In this document: piece by piece, positions 33,956 through 44,100 of the stretch
How positions within the stretch are numbered: the first letter of the stretch is position 1
How the letters are laid out: every line of letters begins with the position of its first letter
Origin: Ottelia alismoides
Taxonomy: Eukaryota; Streptophyta; Magnoliopsida; Alismatales; Hydrocharitaceae
Reading direction: 5' to 3'
NCBI GenBank assembly: GCA_037367405.1
Contig: JAZKJV010009793.1
Coordinates: 248,001 to 312,000, forward strand
Length of the DNA stretch: 64,000 nucleotides
Program-made: the position numbers and the translations under genes
Notes under the pieces: generated by a model
Databases searched by the model: none
What the model saw: only the letters and a program-made list of their open reading frames with translations
What the model was told of the DNA's origin: nothing

Positions 33956-34226
33956 ACGCGTGGCCTACGGTTCCTTTCTTGGGAGGGCATTTCGGGCAAC
34001 TGTGATTTGGTCCTTCGGTGGGGTTGCCGGAAAGGCTAACATAAAGGGAGACGCAGAGCATACCGCAACGTTGAGGTCAAGAAAAGGAGCAGCAATTTTA
34101 GCCAAAGAGAAGGAAGAGGAGCCAACTTGAGGACTTTTGAGGACACATCTTTAAGGTATTTTTTTTACCAGATTTTAAACTTTGTAAAGCTAACGTAGCC
34201 AATTTTATTTATGTGTTACTTTGAAT

Positions 34227-34859
34227 CAAGGTTTTTAAACCGAATCGGATATAGAATCGGGAATCTTATCGAAATGGTCGGATTGGATTGAACCATGTAA
34301 TCAAATCGGTTCAACTGTATAATGACGTCATCATTATCTAAAATTAGATTAAACCAGACCAGTGAAAAAAAGGTGCTTGAACCGGCTAATCAAACCAAAA
34401 TAATATATATATATAATATACACTTAAATATAGTTGAAATATAAATAAAATACATAGATAATGTATATATTTCACACTATACATAAAATATTTTTCTTAT
34501 ACATCATCAAATATCATACATATCATATATATATTATTTGGATTAGATGCTCCATAATATGATAATAGTTTAATTATATTTAAAACCCAATACAAGAAGA
34601 GAGTTGTATTAGTGTAGTTGGTTAGAAGTTTGAAATAGTTTATTAAAGGTCATGTGTTCAACTTCCACAACAAACAAAATTTTTAAATAATTTAAAAATT
34701 AGTTGAACATGGTTAAATCAGGTCAAAAAATATGTTGAATCGGGCGGGATTAAATTTGAATAATCAAACCGAACCGACATTAAACTGGCACTGGTCCAGG
34801 TCCGATTCATCAGTCGGACGGATCGAACCGGTCGATCCGATCCAATTTTCAAAACACTG
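34227..34859 (-). mobile_element. hAT-type MITE, copy B (upstream of AWPM-19-like)
   Basis: Starts CAAGGTTTTTAAACCG and ends TTTTCAAAACACTG, with perfect 8-bp duplications CTTTGAAT at 34219-34226 and 34860-34867. It is the same family as copy A in opposite orientation, so the two copies bracket the coding exons 1 and 2. Noncoding. Confidence 0.9.
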
Positions 34860-34879
34860 CTTTGAATGTAAACTAGCAG

Positions 34880-35070
34880 ATATAACCGATGTTGTAAAAG
34901 TCGTCCGACTGGCTCGACTAGTAGGTCTGACTGGTCTAGTCCGTGGGGTGACCGACCAAGTACCGACTAATTCCGACTAGGCAGACTAGTCGACCAATTT
35001 TTTCTCAGAGATACTATATTTTTATATGTTTATACCGACTGGGTACCGACTATTGACTTTTGCAACCTTA
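34880..35070. mobile_element. probable hAT-like MITE
   Basis: TTGTAAAAGTCGTCCGACT at the left and ACTATTGACTTTTGCAACC at the right are imperfect inverted ends. The interior repeats CCGACTAG and GACTAGT words. No convincing target duplication. Confidence 0.5.
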
Positions 35071-35134
35071 CATATAGTCTAACACTAGTATTACAAATGA
35101 AAAACTAGAAGTATATTATAATAGTATACATCTA

Positions 35135-35402
35135 ATTAAAGTTAGAGGCCCTAAGAGATTCTTCAATTATAATTACACCCCTATTTTTTTCAATGGCACT
35201 TGCGTCCCTATATTCTTGTAAAATTCATAATTCCACCCTTCTGAAATCATATTTATGCACCGATTTTACTTTAACGGAAGCGGAATCGTGAATTTTGCAA
35301 GAATACGATAGATTGGCACAAGTGTTATTGCAGAAAAAGGTATGGGCATAACTTTAATTGCATAATTTTATAAGGGAGCAAGTGTAAAAAAACTCTAATC
35401 TA
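35135..35402. mobile_element. probable Mutator-type MITE
   Basis: TTAGAGGCCC and AATTACACCCCTAT on the left pair loosely with GGGAGCAAGTGTAAAAAAAC and CTCTAA on the right. The interior (GCACTTGCGTCCCTATATTC; AACGGAAGCGG) resembles 27640-27862. Ends approximate. Confidence 0.5.
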
Positions 35403-36788
35403 TATTTTTATATTTTATTGGTCACGTAGGCCGAGTTGCTTGATTCATGTCCATGACTCACACATTTAACATGCAAGGCGGTGAAATCTTAACCTATGAG
35501 TAGACTGGGCAGGCTGGTCCCGGACTTGTTAGGTCTTCCCTTACATGAGCATGAGCTGTTAGAACCTCATAAAGACTCCTTCCCCCCTGGCCCGAAAGCC
35601 CCCGACGATTTATATAATTATTGAATTCAACTCACTCTCGTATGGCTCGCCTTCGAGCGAAAAGTGGTAGGGTCTTGACATCTGTTCCTGTCATGATAGG
35701 AAGAGCCCATCGCGTGGAGGCCAAGTCTAGCCAGATATCAAGAACAAGGGTTTTGATTATACATGTTGGAACTGAAGTTTTGAAGTTTCTAGTTGTTATT
35801 TCATTGATCTTTAAATTGTTCTTTCTTGTTCCTTCTACTTTTCGTTTATTATTTTTGGATTTTACTTAATTTAGTTTACACATAATTTTTATCACTTGTA
35901 TTTGCATCAATAACCATAAGGTATATGCTAACACTTTGAAGACAACGAACAATGGAGAAGGAACTTAGGAGGAATGATGGAACAATTTCTGATATATTAG
36001 TTGGGATGGCTTTCTCATCAATTGAACAAGAAGGAATGCATTGACAAGCATTTTGTTCCTTGAATTAAGAATCGCCTTAATCAACTTAGCTTTTTGAACT
36101 ACCTTAATTTTGACTTAATTTTGAGCCATGTTATCATGTGGATGGATGTTTAAGTAATAGTTAGAGTGGTGAGTTATTTTAATTTTAACTTGCTATACTT
36201 ATCATCCCATTTGATGGGCTCTTCTATTGTTTGGGGGTATTTAGAAGTATGTATTCCTGAAAAACTCATAGTAATTTCAAGTGTGTTCATGGGTCGGGTA
36301 CTCGACTTGTTCAATCGCGACCCGTCCCGACCCATCATTATCGTTTCGACAGGTCTGTCCAATCAATTTCAACAGGTACCCAAATAATTTGAATGGGTAA
36401 CAGGTGCTCGCGAGTCATTACAACAAATATCACATATTACACATCAAACGAATCATAAGAGAGCATAGCAAAAAATGTGAAACCATAAATAAAAAATACT
36501 CTCATATATGTTATTATTTCTTCCAAGATCATAACTATCTACAACTTTATAGCCCATTCAAATGAACCATAACAGAGCACAATAAAAAATATACAGAGCA
36601 TTGATTGTATGTGTGTATCAAAAACTATACAGACCGCAATGTTTGGTAATGCAGGGATGTCTCAAGAAAGCCAGGTAATTAATCTTATATATTAGAACCT
36701 TTTAATCCAAATATATATTTGTCCATTTATATATGTCCACACACTATACCCTTTTTGGTATACATGCACATACACATACATACAATAC
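35403..36788. other. no gene recognised
   Basis: Short reading frames only. A C/G-rich patch with GGGTCGGGTACTCGACTTG and CGACCCGTCCCGACCC (36290-36335) looks like MITE sequence but its ends were not identified. Confidence 0.4.
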
Positions 36789-38060
36789 CTTTCAAATGAG
36801 ATTGGAGCTCACCACTTTTGTGGTGAGCTATCAACAAGATTCACTGGATCTCGAACCAATAGTGGGTTGTCAAAAATGATATTTTGATCAATTTGTTTCC
36901 AATTAAATTTGAATTTCATTTAATAATGTCAATGACTATTTTAGACTTATTTTGATTTTAAAATTTTCATTTATTTCTTTATTTGTCCATTTCCAAAAAT
37001 ATTCTCAACAAAAACAGTTTAATGTAGATATTTGTAAAGATGAATAATATTTTTGAATAACTTAAATTTGGTTTTATAAAATTCAAACCATACATTTTCT
37101 TACATTCTCATTTATTATTTTTTGTAAATCATTATTTTCATTTGTAAAATTTTGTATTGTCCTATGCAATATGTTACAAGCATTTCTAGTTTCTTTTTGG
37201 GTGTGTAACATAATATAGATATTTGTAATTGCTTTAAGTTCCTTTGTGATTTTTCCACATTCCTGTGTAAAAATATGTAGTCGGTTTGTAATATTTGAGT
37301 GGAGATCCGCAACAAAAAGTAGACTATTAGAAATTGGTAAAATGTAAAAAAGAGATCCTAAGATTGTAATAATAATCGAGATTTGAAAAAAATAATATGA
37401 GATTTGTAAAAGACAATTTGAGATTTATAAAAAATAATATTAGATTCATAATAACCATGCCCCTCCTCTGCCTCCACCATACGCCACCATGATGCGCTCC
37501 GCCTTCACCGCACGTTGCCTCGATCTCCCTTTGCACCCCGCATCTGCTGCGTCTCTCCGACTCCTCCTCATCATGTGTCATTGTCAGGAGATAAATGGGG
37601 AAGGGAAGGGCCCATGCTCATCCTCATCGCACACCGCCACCGAGAAATTCAAGAAAACCCCCAAATCCATGCATGAGACACAAAACTCAATAGTCCCGAT
37701 CTGGATTTGAGCAATATAGAGGTCAAACATAAGATTTTAAAGAGACGAATGAAGATCAAGAACCCGATCTTCGATCTGAGTGCATCGTTGTGACCTTCAC
37801 GGAGATTCAGATCTACTGTCGAATGAGAGAGAGAGAGAGGAGTAAAGCAACAGATTTAGGTCAAACAGGGTTTATACCATTTAGGAATGTTGGGCTACCA
37901 CATTCTATATTTAGAATGTGACAAAACGAGAAAAATAGATTTTTTTGATATTAAGTTAAAGTAATTAATATGCAATTAATTTGAACCGTGTGATTAAACT
38001 TGAGGGATGAAATTGCGTGCTCACCATGAGGGTGGTGAGCCCCAATCTCATGTGAAGTTA
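36789..38060 (+). mobile_element. 1.2-kb terminal-repeat element, copy 2
   Basis: Inverted ends: AATGAGATTGGAGCTCACCA at the left against CATGAGATTGGGGCTCACCA read inward from the right. Next to each is a small hairpin (GCTCACCAC / GTGGTGAGC). The interior order matches copy 1 at 15350-16560: TTTGTAAA-rich sequence, a GC-rich block (37450-37560), a GA run and CATTCTATATTTAGAATGTG. It ends beside a (CT)n(TA)n microsatellite. Noncoding as far as can be seen. Confidence 0.65.
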
Positions 38061-38068
38061 TTCCCCCA

Positions 38069-38115
<47 letters not shown>
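38069..38115 (+). repeat. (CT)n(TA)n compound microsatellite
   Basis: CTCTCT run continuing into TATATA run, adjoining the right end of the 1.2-kb element. Confidence 0.95.
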
Positions 38116-38169
38116 AACAAATAATCTGCATGCATGCAAGAACGTTCTCTTGAAGGTCTTGTAGGAAAG

Positions 38170-38702
38170 ACGAAGGCAACATGTGAATGCAAGAGATCAA
38201 GTCCACCATAGGCATCCCCAAAGGCTGCAAGGATGGTTTTATCAAGGCCCGCCGCTCCTTTAGGGGGTGAGGGGGTGTAGCAAGCTCTTCCTTCACCCCA
38301 CCTAGATAGTCCGTCGCATCGTCGTCACGACCCTTGGCCTCCACTTCCTCCAGCACCTCACTGACATTGAGGTCATGGTCCTCTACACACCCCCAATCTT
38401 CAAGAATACAAGTATCCAGTCCAAGGACAAGCTCCTCCTCGCCGCCATCACTGTTGGTTCACCAGGACCGTCTTCACCCTCATCATAGTTTCCCTTATCA
38501 ACTACTTCGACCGAAAGTCCCTCCTAACCTCTATCTCTGGCATAGCCCTCACGGTGATCTGCCACACCGACACTGGCCACAAAGTGGAATGGGCCACAGC
38601 TATATGCATAGGCATGGTGTTGTGCTACGTGGCATTCTTCTCCATAGGGTTGGGGTCAATAGCGTGGGTGTATACGTCAGAAGCATTACCATTGGATTTT
38701 TC
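38170..38702 (+). pseudogene. polyol/sugar transporter (PLT-type) pseudogene, C-terminal part
   Basis: Plus-strand translation gives IKSTIGIP, LFLHPT, a stop (TAG near 38308), VRRIVVTTLGLHFLQ, VMVLYTPPIF and LLLAAITVG. After a one-base shift near 38457 it continues TRTVFTLIIVSLINYFDRKS and then TGHKVEWATAICIGMVLCYV and AFFSIGLGSIAWVYTSEALP. The order fits helices 6-10 of plant polyol/monosaccharide transporters of the major facilitator superfamily. The segment between ALTVIC and TGHKVEW is shorter than in the family. The N-terminal half and the last helices are missing. GC content and codon use are higher than in the flanks, so this is a captured or stranded gene fragment, not an active gene. 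Confidence 0.8.
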
Positions 38703-39838
38703 CAACTGGGTACCCGAGAAACCACTGGGTTTTTCCAGCGGACTGAGTGGGTCAACTTCCCATGGGTACCCGACCCCAACATCTTTCTCGGGTATCCATG
38801 AACTTAAGGTCGAAATAGCCAGGTCAGTACCCGTTTGAGTTGGATACTTTGAACACAACGAAAGCAATATGTAATTTCACCAGCAATCAGCATATAGGGT
38901 TTTTATGCAAGGAGGATCATAACGAAAGCAATATGCATTTCTTACCACTTTATTCAACAAATGGTCCTCTAATAATAAATGTAAACACCAAAAATGAATT
39001 AGCAAAAATATCTATCCATGTAGACTTGCTATTGTAGTTAACGTTAAGAACGAATCCCATAAAAGATATAACAAACCATCATGGTACTTTCCTGTAGTAT
39101 GTGAGTAGCGCTTAGGTATCGACATACATCTTTTCAGGAAAGGGAAGGGGTTTAGTAAGAGGGAGTGAGCAGTATCACTCTAGACCAAGCCAGCCCACAA
39201 CTAGGCATTAAAATGATGGTGGGGAGTCCTGCAAAAGTAATTCCATTGGCTTTTACATTTCCAATATTCTGCAGATAAAAAGACTGTCAGCACTTCCTCT
39301 TAGAAAAAAAAAACAAATTCTTCAATCGCGCATGGCATACTTCTACGAAGGGGAGACGCCTCGTCAAGTCAATCCTAGGATACTCTTAAGGTAGGAGAGA
39401 AAAGGGAGTCAACAAGAACTATTGCTGATGGCTCCTAAATAGCCGCGTGAAAGGCATGAAAAAGTGCAAAAGGTAGTAGTTAGCAGGACACCTCGACGTG
39501 AGAACAGATAGTGCGAGTCAAGGTTTATCTTTTTCCAGGCCAAATAAGCATAGATGCTCGACTGCCTCGAGAGCCAAACTCTTTCTAGTATGCAGGCTTT
39601 TTTTTCCTGCACAGAATTAAACAAACAAGCAACCAAACCATTCCCTCTGATTACTGATCAACAATCAAATCATCTTCCATAAAAATTTATCAAATATTCC
39701 CATTAACTGGAGCACGGGTAGTAGACTGACCATTGTCCAGCATCCCCCTTTACAGAAAGGGGGCACGGACAGTTCAACCATCAATTTGACCCACATTCCA
39801 GACAAATAAACACTAAACACATATTTTCTCACATTTAC
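38703..39838. other. no gene recognised
   Basis: 38700-38830 repeats GGGTACCCG-type words and may be a MITE fragment. The rest is AT-rich without recognisable genes up to the Copia LTR. Confidence 0.4.
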
Positions 39839-39963
39839 TGTTAGAGTAACTTTATTTTGTAGTTTTTGTTTGTCATCTTTATGTAAATTACCCATAGAGC
39901 TTTTCTCCTATATAAGAGAGCTCTAGGGTTCATAATAAAGTATCTTTCTTATTCCCTTCAACA
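39839..39963 (+). repeat. 5' LTR of Copia 1 with promoter
   Basis: Begins TGTTAGAGTAAC and ends CCCTTCAACA. CTCCTATATAAGAGAGCTC holds a clear TATA box, shared with the LTRs of Copia 2 and, in altered form, Copia 3. Confidence 0.92.
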
Positions 39964-39975
39964 TGGTATCAGAGC
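39964..39975 (+). other. primer binding site
   Basis: TGGTATCAGAGC directly after the 5' LTR, complementary to the 3' end of plant initiator tRNA-Met, the usual Copia primer. Confidence 0.9.
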
Positions 39976-40089
39976 CGCGGTCCTAGACCGGAGTTCTTGA
40001 AACCCTAGCCCTAACCCTACCCGCCGGCCTCTCTCTCTTCGTTTATCCTGATCGGCGCCGCCTCTCTTGATCCCCGCCGCCCTACGTAC

Positions 40090-40310
40090 CTGGGCCTGCA
40101 GCCCCTGCGTATCGCGCGTCTGCGGCCCTGCGCGAGCCCCTGCAGGCCCTGCGGGTCGCTCGCCTTCTGCGTCGCCAAACTCCTGCAGGCCCTGCGCGAA
40201 ACTCCTGCAGGCCCTGCGCGAGCCCATGCAGCCCCTGCGGGTCGCTCGCCTTCTGCGCGAGCGTGAAGCCCTTCTGCGGGTCGCTCGCCAAGCCCCTGCG
40301 ACGTAGCGCG
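40090..40310 (+). repeat. GC-rich tandem repeats in the Copia leader
   Basis: Repeated CTGCAGGCCCTGCG and GGGTCGCTCGCCTTCTGCG units in the untranslated leader before gag. They give long alanine/arginine reading frames on the minus strand that should not be taken as genes. Confidence 0.8.
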
Positions 40311-40647
40311 CCTCCATCGCCGAGACCCTGAAGCCCCTGCGCAACCTGCACACGAGAAGTCCGTGCGCGCGTGAAGCGCCTTCTGTCCAAACTCACGTGC
40401 GTCCCAGCACGCGCCTCCTGCGCGGAAAACCTGTGCCTCCGTGAAGCGCACGAGAAGTCCCTGCGCGTCAAGAAGTTTGTTTTTTCTTCTTCTTCTCTCA
40501 TCTGTGCGCGAGAGAATAAGTGAGCGGAATTTCCACAGTATGGAAGGCGTTGTGGCTTGAATTTACGTCCACAACAGTCTTCGTTGATGTTCACATAGAC
40601 TTTAAGGTCTAGTTGTGTAACCCCAGTCGAACAATATTGTTGTCATC

Positions 40648-41127
40648 ATGTCAGACAACAAGGTAGATCTTCCGTCCCTGGGTGCCTTCAAAGGTCCAAC
40701 ACCGGTTGTGAAAATGGACGGCACGAACTATGAACTGTGGGCCATGCAGTTCATGAGTCTTATGCAATGTAATGGCAAGAAGCACATCCTCACGCAAGAG
40801 GAACCTGTTGAGAAGACTGGGGTTAACGCCTCATGGGAGGCTGACGATGCATATGCACGTGTATGGCTATCAGGTACCGTATCTATGGAGATAGCCAACG
40901 ACATTCTGAGTCAACCCACTGCGAAGGCTATGTGGGACATACTCGCTGCCACATACTCTCCGGCGAAGAACGAGTCCAAGATATTACAACTTCAGCACGA
41001 CATCTTTACGGTGAAACAGAACGGCCGTCCTCTCCATACCTTGTATACCTCTCTAAGGGTTCGTTTGGTTGCAGGGTTGGACAGGGTTGGGTACTATTCA
41101 CAAGGCTGGATGAATAGTAAACTGTGA
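40648..41127 (+). CDS. Copia gag, N-terminal part, ended by MITE-borne stop
   Basis: Begins MSDNKVDLPSLGAFKG and includes LNY-type gag words (MDGTNYELWAMQFMSLMQCN; ILSQPTAKAMWDILAATYSP). It corresponds to the UBN2/Copia gag domain that assembles the particle. The first 136 codons are genuine. The codons from 41057 on derive from an inserted MITE, which ends the frame with TGA at 41125-41127. The reading frame past the stop is the same as that of the downstream gag-pol frame, because the insertion plus duplication is 144 bp, a multiple of three. Copia 2 shows the uninterrupted arrangement at 54590-54610. Confidence 0.9.
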   Translation: MSDNKVDLPSLGAFKGPTPVVKMDGTNYELWAMQFMSLMQCNGKKHILTQEEPVEKTGVNASWEADDAYARVWLSGTVSMEIANDILSQPTAKAMWDILAATYSPAKNESKILQLQHDIFTVKQNGRPLHTLYTSLRVRLVAGLDRVGYYSQGWMNSKL

Positions 41128-41197
41128 GGAGGGAGTACCTCTGTGAATAGTATCCAACCCAACCCAACCTTGTCCAACCCTGAAACCAAACGAACCC
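41057..41197. mobile_element. 141-bp Tourist-like MITE inserted in gag
   Basis: Ends GGGTTCGTTTGGTTGCAGGG and, inverted, GGGTTCGTTTGGTTTCAGGG, flanked by TAA duplications (41054-41056 and 41198-41200), which indicates the PIF/Harbinger superfamily. Copia 2 lacks it at the equivalent site, so both boundaries are confirmed by comparison. Confidence 0.93.
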
Positions 41198-44100
41198 TAA
41201 GGGGTATGTTTGAGAAGCTTCACGGGTACATCCCATTGACAGCCACACCGGAGCAGTTAAAGGCCTACAGGGACTCCGTGATGACAGGGGTGTTTCTCGC
41301 CGCCCTTGATCAGGAATATGACGCCGCCAGAGCACAGATTCTTACCGATGCTACCATCCCTCCTATGGAAGAGGCCTATCACAGGTTGAGCAGACTTTCC
41401 ATATCTCAGGGTGAATCTCAGACGTCATCGGCCATGGCAGCATCTCGTGGCAGAGGAGGATCTTCACAGTTTCGAGGAAGAGGTGGTCGTGGAAGAGGAG
41501 GAGTGTACAGACATCCTCGCCAGCCGTGCACTTATTGTCGCAGGCCTGGTCACACTGAGGAAACATGCTATTCTAAGCATGGGTTTCCTCCTACTACAGC
41601 ACGTGTGGCAGAACAGACACAGCAGGATGGGGGTCTTTCCCATCTACCAGACCAGAGATTTGAGGAGTTTGTGGCGAGACTTAGAGCGATCATGCCAGAT
41701 CAAGGGCAAGCTAGTACATCAGGACCTTCAGAGATAGCAGGTTCCGCATCAGCATCCACATCAGGTACAACATATGCTCTCACTAGTTGTTACAGCTCAG
41801 ATCTATCAGAATGGATCATGGATTCAGGAGCATCTCATCATTTATGCGGGGATAAAAAGCAATTGGATGTCTTTAATCCTACTCGGACAGGACGATCGGT
41901 GGTGATAGCTGATGGGACACACTCTCCCATTACTGGTCAGGGGGAGGTGCAGTTAACCCCTGCAATACGGCTTCAGAATGTTCTTTATGCTCCGGATTTT
42001 TCAATGAATTTACTGTCGATTAGTCAAATCACTAAAGATTTACATTGTCGTGCCATATTTGACCCATCTACTCTTGTGTTTCAGGACATCCTTACGGGCA
42101 GAGTGATTGGAACTGGCCGTGAGCAAGGGGGTCTCTATAGACTGGTACAGTCTCCTTATGCTGGTGGCTCGTCTGTTCGTGCTGGATCTGTCTTACCTTA
42201 CACATGGCATCTCCGCTTTGGTCATCTCCCGTTGCAAAAGATGGTCCATATCCTTCCCCAGATTTCTCCCGGGTCTACTTTTCAATGCGAGGCTTGCCAG
42301 CTTGGGAAACATCACCGGTCGTCGTTCCAGAGTCGTCTAGGTCCGAGTCGTCATGGTCTGTTTGAGTTACTTCACTTTGATATTTGGGGTCCCAGTCGTG
42401 TCCCTGATCTTCAAGGGCACAGGTTTTATCTTGTTGCAGTCGATGATGTCTCTAGACTATCTTGGGTTTTTCTTCTTAAAAATAAATCTGATGCTGGTCA
42501 TATTATTCAAGATTTCATTATTGAAATAAAAAATATTTTCTCTGCTAAAGTCAAGTATATACGGTCTGACAATGCTCTAGAATTGTGTAGTACCCAACTT
42601 TCCAAATTTCTTATGTCTCATGGGATTGTGCATCAGACGTCGTGTGCCTATACCTCCCAACAGAATGGGGTGGCGGAACGGAAGCATCGTCATTTGTTGG
42701 ATATGACCAGAACCCTTTTGATTCAAAGTCGTGCCCCTCACTCCTATTGGGGGGATGCGGTTCTAACTGCCTGTTATCTTCTTAACCGTATGCCTTCGAC
42801 AGTGTTAGGGGAGAAGATTCCGTTCTTGACTGCGTTTCCCGAGAAGGATCTTTTCTCCCTAACACCACGTGTTTTTGGGTCTGTTGCATTTGTTCATTGT
42901 TTTTCTCCTGGTCTTGACAAGCTCTCTCCCAGAGCGGTCAAATGTGTGTTTGTGGGGTATTCCAAAACCCAGAAGGGATATCGGTGTTTTGATCCTCTTA
43001 AACGAAGGTACTATGTCAGTGCAGATGTCACCTTCTTTGAGTCCATTATGTATTTTTCTCCTACAGGTGACAGACTTACTCACTCAGAGGAAGGAGACGA
43101 CATCTATGTGCCGCCTCCACCTCCATCTGTTCCATGCTCTCATCTACCACCACAGCCTACTCCACCACCACCACAGCCTACACCACCACCACCACCACCG
43201 CCACCACCAGCTACTGTTCATTATCCTCAGGTCTATCAGCGACGGCCCTCTGCTCATGTGCCTCCTCCATCATCCAGCACGCCCGAGGTATGTACTGATC
43301 ATTTGAGTTCTACTGATGGCACAGGAGATTTGAATGTGCAGATGGATGTACAAGGTACTGATGTACAGGCTATTGATGAGACTGTCGTTCCTTCTGTCGA
43401 TGATCTACATATTCCCATTGCTCATAGACGGCAGAAGCGTGCTCGGACAATGAATCCCAAATATGGGATGGATTTTTGCTCTCAGGCGTCATTGGAGCGT
43501 TTGTCCCCGGACTTTCGCAACTTTGTTGTTGGGTTATCGGCGGTACACATTCCACGGTCTTATCAGGAGGCCCTACAGAGCAGCCCGTGGCGTTTAGCTA
43601 TGGAAGAAGAGATGGCGGCATTGCAGTCACGTGGTACGTGGAGTATTGTGCATCCTCCACCAGGTGCGTCCATTGTTGGTAGCAAATGGGTTTTTACTGT
43701 TAAGCAACGGGCAGATGGTACGGTTGATAGATACAAAGCCAGGTTGGTTGCTCGTGGGTTCACCCAAACATATGGGGTGGACTATCAGGAGACGTTTTCT
43801 CCAGTTGCCCGTCATTCTACCTTACGGATTCTCATTGCAGTTGCTGTTGTCCGAGACTGGCCCATATTTCAGCTTGATGTCACGAACGCCTTCTTGTATG
43901 GTGACTTGCAGGAAGAGGTCTATATGCAGCAGCCGCCAGGGTTCGCTGCTGAGGGGGAGTCTAGTATGGTATGCCGTCTCCATAAGGCCATATATGGCCT
44001 GAAGCAGAGTCCACGGGCTTGGTTTCAAAAGCTCTCAGAGTTGATTGAACAGAAGGGCTTCGTCAGATCTACAGCAGATCATACTCTCTTTGTACAGAGA

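Noticed and set aside
39998..40022. Telomere-like CCCTAGCCCTAACCCTAC
   Set aside because: Only two or three degenerate units in the Copia leader, seen again in Copia 3; not an interstitial telomere array.
39958..40594. Three overlapping Arg/Ala/Gly-rich minus-strand frames
   Set aside because: They are the reverse reading of GC-rich leader repeats in Copia 1.
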